Shown here: positions 1 through 10,294 of the stretch, in pieces
Numbering within the stretch: the stretch's first letter is position 1
Layout: each line of letters begins with the position of its first letter
From: Candidatus Enterococcus courvalinii
GTDB lineage: Bacteria > Bacillota > Bacilli > Lactobacillales > Enterococcaceae
Length of the DNA: 64,000 nt
Reading direction: 5' to 3'
NCBI RefSeq assembly: GCF_017315945.1
Contig: NZ_JAFLWI010000015.1
Coordinates: forward strand, 21,288 to 85,287
Position numbers and translations under genes: made by a program
The notes under the pieces: generated by a model
Told to the model about the DNA's origin: nothing
Seen by the model: only the letters and a program-made list of their open reading frames with translations
Databases searched by the model: none

Positions 1-1963
1 TATCGGTGATGGGCAAGCAGTCGTTTTTAAAGCAGAAAGTCATAATCATCCTTCTGCTTTAGAACCGTATGAAGGCGCAGCGACTGGAGTTGGCGGGATT
101 ATTCGTGATATTTTCAGTATGGGTGCACGACCAATTGCGTTGTTGGATTCTTTACGCTTTGGTGAGTTGGATAATTCTCGCACAAAATATTTACTTGATG
201 AAGTAGTTGCTGGAATTGGAGGCTATGGTAATTGTATCGGTATACCAACAGTTGGTGGCGAGATTGCTTTTGATGCTTGTTATGAAGGAAATCCATTAGT
301 AAATGCGATGTGTGTTGGATTGATCGACCATAAAGATATTCAAAAAGGTCAGGCATCAGGTGTTGGCAATTCCATTATGTATGTTGGAGCTAAAACAGGT
401 CGTGATGGTATTCATGGTGCAACGTTTGCTTCGGAGGAATTTAGTCAAGAAGAAGAACAACAACGTTCTGCTGTTCAAGTTGGCGATCCTTTCATGGAAA
501 AATTGTTGTTAGAAGCTTGCCTTGAGTTGATCCTGAACCATGCAGAAATTTTAGTAGGTATTCAAGACATGGGTGCTGCGGGATTGGTGTCATCAAGTTC
601 AGAAATGGCTTCTAAAGCAGGATCAGGTTTGATTTTAACACTAGATGAGGTACCTCAACGAGAAACAGGTATGTCTCCTTATGAAATGATGTTATCTGAA
701 TCTCAAGAACGTATGTTAATTTGTGTCAAAGCTGGCGCAGAGGAAGAAGTAAAAGCGTTATTCAAAAAATATGATTTAGATGCTGTAACAATTGGTAAGG
801 TAACAGATGATGGTCAATATCGTTTGTATCATCACGGAAATGAAGTGGCTAACTTGCCAGTTGATGCTTTGGCAGAAGATGCACCAGTTTACGATAAGCC
901 AAGAAAAGAACCAGCGAGACTGGCGGAGTTTCGAGAAATGCCCGCATATTTACCTGTTATTGGGGAGCCAAATAAAACATTTTTAGCGTTACTAGCGCAG
1001 CCAACGATTGCTTCAAAGAAATCCATTTACGAAACGTACGACTCTCAAGTTCAGACAAATACCGTTGTTCGTCCGGGAAGTGATGCAGCTGTTTTACGAA
1101 TCCGTGGAACGAAAAAAGCTTTAGCAATGACAACTGATTGTAATGCAAGATACCTTTATTTAAATCCAGAAATCGGTGGACAGATCGCAGTTGCTGAAGC
1201 AGCGCGAAATATTGTCGCTAGCGGTGGAAAACCTTTAGCAATTACCGATTGTTTGAACTATGGTTCACCAGATAAACCTGAAGTTTTTTGGGAACTTTGG
1301 CATTCAGCAGAGGGCATAGCAGAAGCTTGCCGTACCTTTGAAACACCAGTGATTTCTGGAAATGTGTCACTTTACAATGAAACAGATGGCAAGGCAATCT
1401 ATCCAACTCCGATGATTGGGATGGTAGGTTTGATTGAATCCCATGAACAGATTACTACACAAGAATTTAAGCAAGCAGGCGATCAAATTTATGTCATTGG
1501 TCAAACAGACAATGATTTTAATGGGAGTGAGCTTCAAAAACTTTTGACGGGAACAATTCAAGGTCAGTTAACTAATTTTGATTTAGCCGTTGAAAAGAAA
1601 AATCAAGATTTAATGTTAACTGCTATTCAGCAAGGCTTAGTCGCTAGTTCTCATGATTGTTCTGAAGGTGGCTTGGCGGTTGCCATTGCAGAGGCTGCAT
1701 TTACAAATGAGTTAGGTGTCAACATTCAGACTGAGTTAACTATTGCAGAACTTTTCTCGGAAACACAATCACGATTTGTGGTCTCAATCAATCCAGAAAA
1801 ACAGGCAGCTTTTGAACAACTGGCAGGAGAACAGGCCTATTTTCTGGGTGAAGTAACAGCTGATTCTCAGTTTCGAATGCAAGCAGTTGATGGCGAAATC
1901 AATCTAGCAACTCAAAAGGCTAAAGCAAGCTGGGAGGAAGCTATTCCATGTCTTGTGAAGTAA
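1..1963 (+). CDS. purL: Phosphoribosylformylglycinamidine synthase, large subunit (5' end outside window)
   Basis: Frame is open from base 2 and gives about 653 residues; roughly the first 90 of a ~740-residue small-type PurL are missing. PurL makes FGAM from FGAR, ATP and ammonia delivered by PurQ/PurS (step 4 of purine synthesis). The [18 protein letters not shown] stretch near the window start is the characteristic substrate/ATP motif, followed by [14 protein letters not shown]. Two AIRS-like halves follow, the second with [18 protein letters not shown] near its C-terminus. The stop lies 16 nt inside purF, so the two are probably translationally coupled. First gene of a purL-F-M-N-H-D run; the operon promoter lies upstream of the window. 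Confidence 0.97.
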   Translation, partial: IGDGQAVVFKAESHNHPSALEPYEGAATGVGGIIRDIFSMGARPIALLDSLRFGELDNSRTKYLLDEVVAGIGGYGNCIGIPTVGGEIAFDACYEGNPLVNAMCVGLIDHKDIQKGQASGVGNSIMYVGAKTGRDGIHGATFASEEFSQEEEQQRSAVQVGDPFMEKLLLEACLELILNHAEILVGIQDMGAAGLVSSSSEMASKAGSGLILTLDEVPQRETGMSPYEMMLSESQERMLICVKAGAEEEVKALFKKYDLDAVTIGKVTDDGQYRLYHHGNEVANLPVDALAEDAPVYDKPRKEPARLAEFREMPAYLPVIGEPNKTFLALLAQPTIASKKSIYETYDSQVQTNTVVRPGSDAAVLRIRGTKKALAMTTDCNARYLYLNPEIGGQIAVAEAARNIVASGGKPLAITDCLNYGSPDKPEVFWELWHSAEGIAEACRTFETPVISGNVSLYNETDGKAIYPTPMIGMVGLIESHEQITTQEFKQAGDQIYVIGQTDNDFNGSELQKLLTGTIQGQLTNFDLAVEKKNQDLMLTAIQQGLVASSHDCSEGGLAVAIAEAAFTNELGVNIQTELTIAELFSETQSRFVVSINPEKQAAFEQLAGEQAYFLGEVTADSQFRMQAVDGEINLATQKAKASWEEAIPCLVK

Positions 1964-3387
1964 AAAGTTTAAATGAAGAGTGTGGGATTTTTGGTGTCTG
2001 GGGGCATCAGGATGCAGCAAGTGTTACTTATTTTGGTTTGCATAGCCTACAACATCGTGGGCAAGAAGGTGCAGGGATTGTTTCGAATGACGAGGGCAAG
2101 CTAAATGGACATCGCGATCTTGGGTTATTATCAGAAGTATTCAAAGATCAACGGAAATTAACTCAATTAACAGGAAATGCAGCAATTGGTCATGTGCGTT
2201 ACGCGACTGCAGGAAATGGAAGTGTCGATAATATTCAGCCGTTTTTATTCAAATTTTATGATGTTTCGGTTGGTTTAGCGCACAATGGTAATTTAACTAA
2301 TGCTCGCTCTTTAAGAAGAGAATTAGAGCAAGATGGCGCAATTTTTCATTCAAATTCGGATACAGAAATTTTAATGCATTTGATACGCCGAAGCGATGAA
2401 GAAACATTTCTAGCAAAATTAAAAGCTTCTTTGAACAAGGTAAAAGGCGGTTTTGCGTATTTACTAATGACAGAAGATGCAATGATTGCGGCGCTTGATC
2501 CGAATGGGTTCCGCCCGCTAGCGATTGGACAGATGAAAAATGGCGCTTATGTCGTTACTTCTGAAACCTGTGCTTTAGAAGTAGTTGGTGCAGAATTTCT
2601 CCGTGATGTGCATCCCGGAGAAGTAGTGATAATCAACGATGAAGGGTTGAAAATTGAAACGTACACACAAGATACACAGCTAGCAATCTGCTCAATGGAG
2701 TATATTTATTTTGCACGACCAGATTCAAACATCAATGGGGTCAATGTTCACACCGCTCGAAAAAATATGGGGAAAAATCTAGCCAAAGAGGCGCCGATTG
2801 AGGCAGATATGGTGGTAGGGGTTCCTAATTCTTCTTTGTCAGCTGCTAGTGGGTATGCCGAGGCAAGTGGAATTCCTTATGAAATTGGTTTGGTGAAAAA
2901 TCAATATATTGCGCGGACATTCATTCAACCCACACCAGAGTTGCGTGAACAAGGGGTGCGTATGAAATTATCGGCTGTTCGTGGAGTAGTAGAAGGTAAA
3001 AAAATCGTGATGGTAGATGACTCCATTGTCCGAGGTACGACAAGTCGGCGAATCGTCCGGTTATTAAAAGAAGCTGGTGCAAAAGAAGTACATGTGCGGA
3101 TCGCTTCGCCACCTCTAAAATATCCTTGTTTTTACGGAATTGACATTCAAACGAGAAAAGAATTGATTGCTGCTAATCATAGTATTGAGGAAATTCGGCA
3201 ATGTATTGGAGCAGACTCTTTAGAATTCCTTAGTGAGGAAGGTCTGATTACTGCCATTGGGTTACAAGAAGAGGTGCCTTATTCAGGACTATGTATGGCT
3301 TATTTTAATGGTGACTATCCAACTCCTTTATATGATTATGAGGAGAAATACCAAGCATCTCTAAAAGAAAAAGTTTCGTTTTTCTAA
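1948..3387 (+). CDS. purF: Amidophosphoribosyltransferase
   Basis: 479 residues. Catalyses the committed step PRPP + Gln to phosphoribosylamine. A short propeptide ends before Cys12 (EECGIFG), the N-terminal nucleophile of the class II glutaminase domain; the PRPP-binding loop is [15 protein letters not shown]. The B. subtilis-type enzyme carries a 4Fe-4S cluster on four cysteines. Counterparts of three are visible ([22 protein letters not shown], Cys449 in GLCMAYF), but the last, normally CxxC, is Tyr452. Cluster binding is therefore doubtful. ATG at 1948 overlaps the purL 3' end by 16 nt. Confidence 0.97.
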   Translation: MSCEVKSLNEECGIFGVWGHQDAASVTYFGLHSLQHRGQEGAGIVSNDEGKLNGHRDLGLLSEVFKDQRKLTQLTGNAAIGHVRYATAGNGSVDNIQPFLFKFYDVSVGLAHNGNLTNARSLRRELEQDGAIFHSNSDTEILMHLIRRSDEETFLAKLKASLNKVKGGFAYLLMTEDAMIAALDPNGFRPLAIGQMKNGAYVVTSETCALEVVGAEFLRDVHPGEVVIINDEGLKIETYTQDTQLAICSMEYIYFARPDSNINGVNVHTARKNMGKNLAKEAPIEADMVVGVPNSSLSAASGYAEASGIPYEIGLVKNQYIARTFIQPTPELREQGVRMKLSAVRGVVEGKKIVMVDDSIVRGTTSRRIVRLLKEAGAKEVHVRIASPPLKYPCFYGIDIQTRKELIAANHSIEEIRQCIGADSLEFLSEEGLITAIGLQEEVPYSGLCMAYFNGDYPTPLYDYEEKYQASLKEKVSFF

Positions 3388-3409
3388 TAATAAAGGAGTG
3401 AATCATCGC

Positions 3410-4453
3410 ATGAAAAATGCATATGCAAAAGCTGGCGTGGATGTGGAAGCTGGTTATGAAGTTGTTGAACGAATCAAAAAACATGTTAAAAAAACGGAAC
3501 GTCTTGGTGTAATGGGTGCGCTAGGAGGTTTTGGTGGTTGTTTTGATCTTTCTTTGTTTGATGTAAAAGAACCTGTTTTAGTTTCGGGAACGGATGGCGT
3601 TGGGACAAAATTAGCGGTAGCAATTGAAGCAGATCAACATGATACGATTGGGATTGATTGTGTTGCAATGTGTGTGAATGATATTTTAGCCCAAGGTGCA
3701 GAGCCTCTTTATTTCTTAGATTACTTAGCTACTGGAAAGAACCAACCGGAAAAATTAGAACAAGTAGTTGCAGGTGTAGCAAATGGTTGTGTTCAAGCGA
3801 ATATGGCGCTGATTGGCGGAGAAACTGCTGAGATGCCAGGAATGTATCAAGGTGATGACTATGACTTAGCCGGCTTTGCCGTTGGAATTGCCGAAAAGTC
3901 ACAACTGATTACTGGAGAGTCGATTGAACCAGGAGATATTTTATTAGGATTGCCTTCAAGTGGGATTCATTCCAATGGGTATTCACTAGTAAGAAAAATT
4001 TTCTTTGAAGAACATCAACTGACAACTGATAGTATTTTGCCAGAGTTAAATGAGACATTAGCTGATAGTCTATTAGTTCCAACGAGAATTTATGTTGCAA
4101 GTCTTTTACCATTGATCAGAAAAAATCAATTGAAAGGCTGTGCGCATATCACAGGTGGCGGTTTTGTAGAGAACATTCCTAGGATGCTACCCGCTGGAGT
4201 CAGTGCAAATATCCAATTAGGAAGCTGGCCGATTTTACCAATTTTTGATTGTCTACAAAGCTATGGAAAGTTATCTTCGGCAGAAATGTATGAAATTTTT
4301 AATATGGGTATCGGAATGGTCGTGGTGGTTTCGCCAGAACAAGTAGCTGAAGTCACGGCTAATTTTGCAGAGCAAGGAGATGCTATCTACCAAATCGGTG
4401 AAATCGTAGCAGAAGACACACAGAAAATTATTTTTACTGGAGAAATGGCATGA
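3410..4453 (+). CDS. purM: Phosphoribosylformylglycinamidine cyclo-ligase (AIR synthetase)
   Basis: 347 residues from ATG 3410, chosen because an AAAGGAG ribosome site at 3392-3398 is well spaced. A GTG at 3398, 12 nt upstream in the same frame, overlaps that site and is unlikely. The enzyme closes FGAM to AIR with ATP. Typical PurM features are [38 protein letters not shown] and [15 protein letters not shown]. The stop overlaps the purN start in an ATGA arrangement, which suggests coupled translation. Confidence 0.97.
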   Translation: MKNAYAKAGVDVEAGYEVVERIKKHVKKTERLGVMGALGGFGGCFDLSLFDVKEPVLVSGTDGVGTKLAVAIEADQHDTIGIDCVAMCVNDILAQGAEPLYFLDYLATGKNQPEKLEQVVAGVANGCVQANMALIGGETAEMPGMYQGDDYDLAGFAVGIAEKSQLITGESIEPGDILLGLPSSGIHSNGYSLVRKIFFEEHQLTTDSILPELNETLADSLLVPTRIYVASLLPLIRKNQLKGCAHITGGGFVENIPRMLPAGVSANIQLGSWPILPIFDCLQSYGKLSSAEMYEIFNMGIGMVVVVSPEQVAEVTANFAEQGDAIYQIGEIVAEDTQKIIFTGEMA

Positions 4454-5028
4454 GATTAGCCATTTTTGCTTCGGGTAATGGGAGTAACTTCCAAGCTTTG
4501 GTAACGAATTTAAGAGAAAAAAAGCTAGCTGTTACAGTTGACTGGTTATTTTGTGATCAGCCAGAAGCGTACGTGTTACAAAGAGCAGAAGAATTGGAAG
4601 TTCCTGCTAGTCAGTTTTCACCAAAAGATTTTGCAAATAAAGTAGCGTATGAACAGGAGATACTACGACAGTTACATGAACGGAAAATTGATTTAGTCAT
4701 TTTGGCTGGCTATATGCGAATTGTGGGACCAACGTTGCTCACCGCATTTGAAAATAAAATGGTGAATATCCACCCATCGTTATTGCCGGATTTTCCAGGA
4801 TTGCACGGGATTCGTGATGCGTATGAAGCGGGAGTAGCAACCACAGGTGTGACCGTTCATTTAATTGATGCAGGTGTCGATACAGGTCCTATCATTCGTC
4901 AAGAAAAAGTCGAGATTGAACCAACAGATACATTGGAAATCCTTGAACAAAAAATCCATGCAGTTGAGCATCGAATTTATCCAGAAATCGTCGAAGAAAT
5001 GATCAAAAATGGAGGCTATTTAAAATGA
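4450..5028 (+). CDS. purN: Phosphoribosylglycinamide formyltransferase
   Basis: 192 residues, the usual PurN length. Transfers a formyl group from 10-formyl-THF to GAR. The N-terminus [15 protein letters not shown] binds the phosphoribosyl group. The catalytic Asn-His-Asp set is visible in [13 protein letters not shown] and in [17 protein letters not shown]. It overlaps purM by 4 nt (ATGA) at the start and purH by 4 nt at the end, so it sits as a tightly coupled middle gene of the operon. Confidence 0.97.
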   Translation: MRLAIFASGNGSNFQALVTNLREKKLAVTVDWLFCDQPEAYVLQRAEELEVPASQFSPKDFANKVAYEQEILRQLHERKIDLVILAGYMRIVGPTLLTAFENKMVNIHPSLLPDFPGLHGIRDAYEAGVATTGVTVHLIDAGVDTGPIIRQEKVEIEPTDTLEILEQKIHAVEHRIYPEIVEEMIKNGGYLK

Positions 5029-6560
5029 CAAGAGCGTTGATTAGTGTATCAGACAAAACAGGAATCGTTGACTTTGCTAAAGGCTTGATTGCTAAGAATA
5101 TCGAAATTGTTTCAACAGGTGGAACAAAAAAAGCATTGGATCAAGCAGGTATTAAAACGATTTCTATTGATGAGGTCACTGGTTTTCCAGAAATGATGGA
5201 TGGCAGAGTAAAAACCTTACACCCGAAGATTCACGGGGGACTTTTAGGGCGTCGAGATGTCGTTGAACATATGGAGGACATGGAGCGCGGTGAGATCTTG
5301 CCAATTGATTTTGTTTGTGTGAATCTTTATCCATTTAAGGAAACCATTTTAAAACCAGAAGTAACGGAGCAAGAGGCGATTGAAAATATTGATATTGGTG
5401 GCCTAAGTATGTTGCGAAGTGGTGCTAAAAACCACGAATTTGTCACAGTAATCGTTGATCCCTCAGATTATTCATTAGTCCTCCAAGAGTTAGAAGACCA
5501 CGGGGAAACACAGTTAACAACTCGAAAACATCTAGCAGCGAAAGTCTTTCGTCATACGGCCGCTTATGATGCGTTAATTGCTCAATATTTGACAGAGATG
5601 GTGGGTGAAAAAGAACCAGAAAAATTAACGTTGACTTACGAGCGAAAACAAGATTTGCGTTACGGTGAAAATAGTCATCAAGAAGCAGCCTTTTATCAAG
5701 CTGCTTTGCCGGAAGACTATTCGATTGCTGCAGCAAAACAACTACACGGAAAAGAACTTTCATTCAATAACATTCGGGATGCAGATGCAGCGCTAAGAAT
5801 TGCCCGAGAATATGAGGAACCAACAGTCGTTGCATTGAAACATATGAATCCGTGTGGGATTGGAACGGCACCAACGATTTTTGAAGCTTGGAATTACGCG
5901 TTTGAAGCAGATCCAGTCTCGATTTTTGGTGGAATTATTGTTTTGAATCGTGAAGTGGATGTGGCTACTGCTGAAAAAATGCATGAACTATTTTTAGAAA
6001 TCATTATTGCTCCAGGATTCACTGAAGCTGCATTAGAAGTTTTGAAGAAAAAGAAAAATCTGCGTATTTTAACGATCAGTTTTGAACAAAAAACAGCCAG
6101 TATAGCGGATGAAACAGTTTCTGTTTTAGGTGGTTTATTAGTTCAAAGTCAAGATCTTGCAATGGAACACGAAGAAGACTGGACTGTAGTAACCGAGAAG
6201 CAACCAACAGCAGAACAAACAGCGGCGTTAGCATTTGCTTGGAAAGCCGTGAAACATGTTAAATCCAATGCTATTGTTGTGGCGAATGAACATCAAACTG
6301 TTGGTGTAGGGGCCGGGCAGATGAATCGCGTGGGTTCCGTCAAGATAGCGATTGAACAAGCCGGCGAAAAGCTGGAAGGCACAGTACTGGCGAGTGACGC
6401 GTTTTTCCCAATGGATGATTCAGTTGAATACGCTGCTACGCATGGAATCAAGGCAATCATTCAGCCAGGTGGCAGTATCAAAGACCAGGCTTCCATTGAT
6501 ATGGCTAATCGTCATGGCATTGCGATGGTCTTTACGAATGTACGTCATTTTAGACATTAA
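5025..6560 (+). CDS. purH: Bifunctional AICAR transformylase / IMP cyclohydrolase
   Basis: 511 residues, normal for PurH. It performs the last two steps to IMP. The N-terminal MGS-like IMP cyclohydrolase domain (about 1-200) begins [15 protein letters not shown] and contains STGGT and [14 protein letters not shown]. The C-terminal AICAR formyltransferase domain holds LRYGENSHQ, the KHMNPCGIG catalytic segment and FFPMDDSVE near the end. The start codon overlaps the purN stop (ATGA), and 24 nt separate it from purD. Confidence 0.97.
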   Translation: MTRALISVSDKTGIVDFAKGLIAKNIEIVSTGGTKKALDQAGIKTISIDEVTGFPEMMDGRVKTLHPKIHGGLLGRRDVVEHMEDMERGEILPIDFVCVNLYPFKETILKPEVTEQEAIENIDIGGLSMLRSGAKNHEFVTVIVDPSDYSLVLQELEDHGETQLTTRKHLAAKVFRHTAAYDALIAQYLTEMVGEKEPEKLTLTYERKQDLRYGENSHQEAAFYQAALPEDYSIAAAKQLHGKELSFNNIRDADAALRIAREYEEPTVVALKHMNPCGIGTAPTIFEAWNYAFEADPVSIFGGIIVLNREVDVATAEKMHELFLEIIIAPGFTEAALEVLKKKKNLRILTISFEQKTASIADETVSVLGGLLVQSQDLAMEHEEDWTVVTEKQPTAEQTAALAFAWKAVKHVKSNAIVVANEHQTVGVGAGQMNRVGSVKIAIEQAGEKLEGTVLASDAFFPMDDSVEYAATHGIKAIIQPGGSIKDQASIDMANRHGIAMVFTNVRHFRH

Positions 6561-6584
6561 TCTTCAGTGGAAAAGGAGTAACGC

Positions 6585-7874
6585 ATGAAAATTTTGATTA
6601 TTGGTGCAGGCGGTCGAGAACACGCAATTGGGAAAAAACTGGTTGATAGTCCGCTGGTTGAAGCAGTTTACTGTGCGCCGGGAAACCCTGGAATGAAAAA
6701 AGATGGCATTCAACCAGTCGCAATTGCAGATACAGATCATGAGGCACTCATTTTATTTGCAAGAGAAAAATGTATTTCTTGGACATTTGTTGGCCCAGAA
6801 ATTCCTTTGTTAAATGGAATTGTCGATGATTTTGTAGCAGCAGATTTGAAAATTTTTGGACCAACAAAGCGTGCAGCGTTGATTGAGGGGTCCAAAAGTT
6901 TTGCTAAACAATTGATGAGAGAGTGCCAGATTCCGACAGCTGAATCACAAACATTTGATGATTATGAGATGGCTATAGCTTATATCCGAGAAAAAGGTGC
7001 GCCAATCGTTGTGAAAGCAGATGGATTAGCTGCTGGTAAAGGCGTTGTCGTTGCAATGACGATTGGAGAAGCAATACAGGCTGCCAAAGACATGTTAAAG
7101 AGTCATCGATTTGGTGAAAGCGGAAATCAAATTGTTGTTGAAGAGTTTTTGGCTGGAGAAGAATTTTCGCTATTAGCATTTGTTCGTGGCACAGAAGTTT
7201 ATCCAATGGTGATTTCACAAGATCATAAACGAGCATATGACTTAGACAAAGGACCAAATACTGGGGGAATGGGTGCTTATTCGCCAGTCCCACAAATTTC
7301 GCAAGGGATGGTTGATGAAGCGATTGAAATGATTTTGAAACCAGCAGCGCAAGGCATGGTTGAACAAGGACGTTCCTTCACAGGAATCTTGTACGCTGGA
7401 TTGATTGCAACTGTTGACGGCCCAAAAGTGATTGAATTCAATGCTCGATTTGGTGACCCAGAAACACAAGTTGTTTTACCAAGATTAGTGAATGATTTTG
7501 CTCAAGTGATAGATGATTTACTAGGAAATCGTTCAATTGAATTAGAATGGTCACAAGATGAGTTTCATGTGGGGGTTGTTGTCGCTGCTGAAGGTTACCC
7601 GGCAACGTATGAAACAGAAATGATGTTGCCGGATTTTTCTGATGAACCACATGTTCAAGTGTATTATGCAGGTGTGGCAGAAAAAGAAGGACGTTTAGTT
7701 GGAAACGGTGGACGGGTCTATTTAGTCGAAGCCAAAGCGGAAACGTTAGAGCAAGCACAAAAATTGATTTATGAAGTTCTTGAAAGGAAAGACACGACCA
7801 AAACATTTTATCGTCATGATATTGGAAACAAGGCGTTGGAAGCAGTCGAAGGAAAAGTATTGTCTAAAAGATAA
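6585..7874 (+). CDS. purD: Phosphoribosylamine-glycine ligase (GAR synthetase)
   Basis: 429 residues with an ATP-grasp fold; joins glycine to phosphoribosylamine. The N-terminal Rossmann-like loop ILIIGAGGREHAI, the ATP-grasp core with VVKADGLAAGKGVVVA, and the metal/substrate segment IEFNARFGDPETQ are all present. ATG 6585 follows an AAAAGGAG site. It is the last gene of the purine run; about 35 nt later the sequence turns into promoter-like DNA for the next gene, and I see no strong terminator between them. Confidence 0.96.
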   Translation: MKILIIGAGGREHAIGKKLVDSPLVEAVYCAPGNPGMKKDGIQPVAIADTDHEALILFAREKCISWTFVGPEIPLLNGIVDDFVAADLKIFGPTKRAALIEGSKSFAKQLMRECQIPTAESQTFDDYEMAIAYIREKGAPIVVKADGLAAGKGVVVAMTIGEAIQAAKDMLKSHRFGESGNQIVVEEFLAGEEFSLLAFVRGTEVYPMVISQDHKRAYDLDKGPNTGGMGAYSPVPQISQGMVDEAIEMILKPAAQGMVEQGRSFTGILYAGLIATVDGPKVIEFNARFGDPETQVVLPRLVNDFAQVIDDLLGNRSIELEWSQDEFHVGVVVAAEGYPATYETEMMLPDFSDEPHVQVYYAGVAEKEGRLVGNGGRVYLVEAKAETLEQAQKLIYEVLERKDTTKTFYRHDIGNKALEAVEGKVLSKR

Positions 7875-7950
7875 AATATTTGAGATTTGATAAAGCCTTT
7901 TCATAAAAATTGTGCTACACTTTTATTGTGTAAAAAAGGAGGAATTTTTT

Positions 7951-8865
7951 ATGAAACAGGTTCAATTTGGAACAGTAAATCACGCAGTTTCCGCAGTCAT
8001 TCTTGGCTGTATGCGCATCAATAGTGCGAAAGATCCAGTTAAGGCAATCGAAACTGCTTATGACAATGGTATCAATTTCTTTGATCATGCAGATATCTAT
8101 GGAAATGGTGAGTGCGAATCAATTTTTGCAGATGCCTTGGCAAAGACTTCTTTAAAGCGTGAAGATTTATTTATTCAGACAAAATGTGGGATCGTTCCAG
8201 GAGTGATGTTTGATTTTTCAAAAGAACATATTATTGCATCTGTCGAAGGCAGTTTACAACGCTTAAAAATGGATTATGTAGATGCTTTATTGCTACATCG
8301 ACCAGATACATTAGTCGAACCTGACGAGGTTGCTGCAGCTTTTGATGAATTAGAAAAAGCGGGGAAAGTCCGTTATTTTGGTGTAAGTAATCAAAAACCA
8401 ATGCAAATTGAATTATTGAAAAAATCGGTGCGTCAACCTTTAGCGGCTAACCAATTACAGTTTGGCTTGAAGCATTCAGAAATGGTTGATCAAGGAATTC
8501 ATGTGAATATGACAGATGATGCTAGTATCGATCATGATGGCAGTGTACTAGATTATTCAAGATTGCATGATATGACAATTCAAGCGTGGTCTCCTTATCA
8601 ATATGGATTCTTTGAAGGTGTCTTTATCGGCAATGAAAAATTCCCAGAATTAAATCAAAAACTGAACGAAATGGCTGAAAAATACAATACAACGCCAACT
8701 GGTTTAGCTTCAGCCTGGATCTTACGTCATCCAGCAAACATGCAAGTGATTGCTGGAACGATGAACCTTAGCCGGATTGAAGAAATTGCAAAAGCTTCTG
8801 AAATTATGTTAACAAGAGAAGATTGGTATGATTTATACATGGCTGCAGGAAATATTTTGCCATAG
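7951..8865 (+). CDS. Aldo/keto reductase family oxidoreductase
   Basis: 304 residues from ATG 7951, preceded by a strong AAAAAAGGAGG site; an in-frame upstream ATG at 7912 lacks one and would add 13 odd residues. The NADPH-dependent AKR catalytic tetrad is visible: Asp in NFFDHADIYG, the Tyr of the same motif, Lys in IQTKCGI and His in DALLLHRP. It most resembles the E. coli YdhF type of general reductase. The substrate cannot be told from sequence. Monocistronic, between purD and a terminator. Confidence 0.9.
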   Translation: MKQVQFGTVNHAVSAVILGCMRINSAKDPVKAIETAYDNGINFFDHADIYGNGECESIFADALAKTSLKREDLFIQTKCGIVPGVMFDFSKEHIIASVEGSLQRLKMDYVDALLLHRPDTLVEPDEVAAAFDELEKAGKVRYFGVSNQKPMQIELLKKSVRQPLAANQLQFGLKHSEMVDQGIHVNMTDDASIDHDGSVLDYSRLHDMTIQAWSPYQYGFFEGVFIGNEKFPELNQKLNEMAEKYNTTPTGLASAWILRHPANMQVIAGTMNLSRIEEIAKASEIMLTREDWYDLYMAAGNILP

Positions 8866-8897
8866 AACTTGGCGAACGGTATCAGCTATCTGACAGT

Positions 8898-8939
8898 AAA
8901 AAACAGGGATTGCTACTTTTGTAGCAATCCCTGTTTTTT
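8898..8939 (+). terminator. Intrinsic terminator after the aldo/keto reductase
   Basis: A near-perfect 19-bp stem (AAAAAACAGGGATTGCTAC with its complement) closes a TTTT loop and ends in a run of T. Confidence 0.92.
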
Positions 8940-8943
8940 ACCT

Positions 8944-8956
8944 TTTTCCGAACATT
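8944..8956 (+). promoter_or_regulatory. PurBox-like site upstream of guaC
   Basis: TTTTCCGAACATT fits the PurR-box core described for Lactococcus/Bacillus (WWWCCGAACWWT). It lies about 90 bp upstream of the predicted guaC -35. Pattern match only. Confidence 0.35.
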
Positions 8957-9031
8957 CCTCTTTTTAATGGAGTAGTTTATTGAAAAAAGAATAAGAAAAC
9001 GAATTATTCGTAAAATGTTCATGGTTTTGGC

Positions 9032-9060
9032 TTGATTTTTTTATTTAGTTGAGTTAAATT
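9032..9060 (+). promoter_or_regulatory. Predicted guaC promoter
   Basis: TTGATT and TAAATT separated by 17 bp, giving a 5' leader of about 70 nt before guaC. Confidence 0.5.
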
Positions 9061-9096
9061 ACATAGGGCGCTAAAAAATGCCTGAATAAAACGAAA

Positions 9097-9109
9097 AATG
9101 TTCGTGTTT
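9097..9109 (-). promoter_or_regulatory. Second PurBox-like half site in the guaC leader
   Basis: AATGTTCGTGTTT, read on the minus strand, matches the PurR-box consensus with two differences. It overlaps a CGAA...TTCG inverted repeat. It lies downstream of the predicted transcription start, where a bound repressor could block elongation. Confidence 0.25.
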
Positions 9110-9139
9110 TGCTGAACTGAACATTAGGAGGACAATTTG

Positions 9140-10117
9140 ATGAAAGTATTTGATTACGAAGATATCCAACTAATTCCGAATAAATGTATCGTAAATAGCC
9201 GATCAGAGTGTGACACAACAGTGACTTTAGGTAAGCACTCATTTAAAATGCCAGTAGTACCTGCAAATATGCAAACAATTATTGATGAGTCGATTGCAGA
9301 ATTTTTAGCAAAAAATGGTTATTTTTATATTATGCATCGTTTTGATGAAGAAGCACGTATCCCGTTCGTTAAAAAAATGAAACAAGAAGGATATATCTCA
9401 TCAATCAGCGTTGGCGTAAAAGAAAACGAATATGCTTTCGTTGAAGAATTAGCACAAAAAAATCTAGTACCAGATTACATCACAATTGATATTGCTCACG
9501 GGCATTCCAATTCAGTAATTAACATGATTCAACATATAAAAAAACATCTTCCCGAAACATTTGTGATCGCGGGAAATGTTGGAACGCCTGAAGCTGTTCG
9601 TGAATTGGAAAATGCTGGGGCTGATGCAACAAAGGTTGGCATCGGACCAGGAAAAGTTTGTATCACGAAAATCAAAACAGGTTTCGGAACAGGCGGCTGG
9701 CAGTTAGCTGCGTTAAGATGGTGTGCAAAAGCTGCTCGTAAACCAATTATTGCAGATGGTGGGATTCGAACACATGGCGATGTGGCCAAATCAGTTCGTT
9801 TTGGTGCAACAATGGTTATGATTGGTTCATTATTTGCTGGACATGAAGAATCACCAGGTGAAACGAAAGTTGAAAACGGAGTTGTTTATAAAGAATATTT
9901 TGGCTCCGCTTCAGAATTCCAAAAAGGTGAAAAGAAAAATGTTGAAGGAAAGAAAATTTGGATTCAACATAAAGGCTCACTAAAAGATACATTAGTTGAA
10001 ATGCAACAAGATTTACAATCTTCGATTTCTTATGCAGGCGGTCGTGACTTAGAAGCGATTCGTAAAGTCGATTATGTAATTGTGAAAAACTCTATTTTTA
10101 ATGGAGATACTATTTAA
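9140..10117 (+). CDS. guaC: GMP reductase
   Basis: 325 residues. Reduces GMP to IMP with NADPH, so recycling guanine nucleotides into the IMP pool fed by the purine operon upstream. (beta/alpha)8 IMPDH/GMPR fold: [10 protein letters not shown] near the N-terminus, [27 protein letters not shown], catalytic Cys in GKVCITK, and [12 protein letters not shown]. The ATG at 9140 follows AGGAGG; the TTG immediately before it is not needed. There is no CBS pair, which separates it from IMP dehydrogenase. It is the Bacillus/Enterococcus type of GuaC. Confidence 0.95.
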   Translation: MKVFDYEDIQLIPNKCIVNSRSECDTTVTLGKHSFKMPVVPANMQTIIDESIAEFLAKNGYFYIMHRFDEEARIPFVKKMKQEGYISSISVGVKENEYAFVEELAQKNLVPDYITIDIAHGHSNSVINMIQHIKKHLPETFVIAGNVGTPEAVRELENAGADATKVGIGPGKVCITKIKTGFGTGGWQLAALRWCAKAARKPIIADGGIRTHGDVAKSVRFGATMVMIGSLFAGHEESPGETKVENGVVYKEYFGSASEFQKGEKKNVEGKKIWIQHKGSLKDTLVEMQQDLQSSISYAGGRDLEAIRKVDYVIVKNSIFNGDTI

Positions 10118-10153
10118 AATAGCAGAGTGTTTTCACTCTCAAATAGTAGTAGG

Positions 10154-10191
10154 AAGAGTGTCAGATGGATCTTTGTCTGGTGCTCTTTTTT
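10154..10191 (+). terminator. Intrinsic terminator after guaC
   Basis: A 12-bp stem (AAGAGTGTCAGA/TCTGGTGCTCTT, three G-U pairs) with a 10-nt loop and a T run. Confidence 0.8.
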
Positions 10192-10294
10192 ATTGGACAA
10201 GAAAATAGACTATGCAAAAACTTGTTATTTTTATTTCTTTTTTGTCAAAAATTCAGCTACAATAGAAGACGGAATGAAAAGGAGACTTGAAGTT

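Noticed and set aside
7893..7921. Promoter for the aldo/keto reductase with TACACT as -10
   Set aside because: No -35 at a suitable distance; too weak to list.
10127..10294. N-terminal extension of the wecB frame
   Set aside because: The region contains the guaC terminator and the extra residues are not family-like; ATG 10295 has a proper ribosome site.
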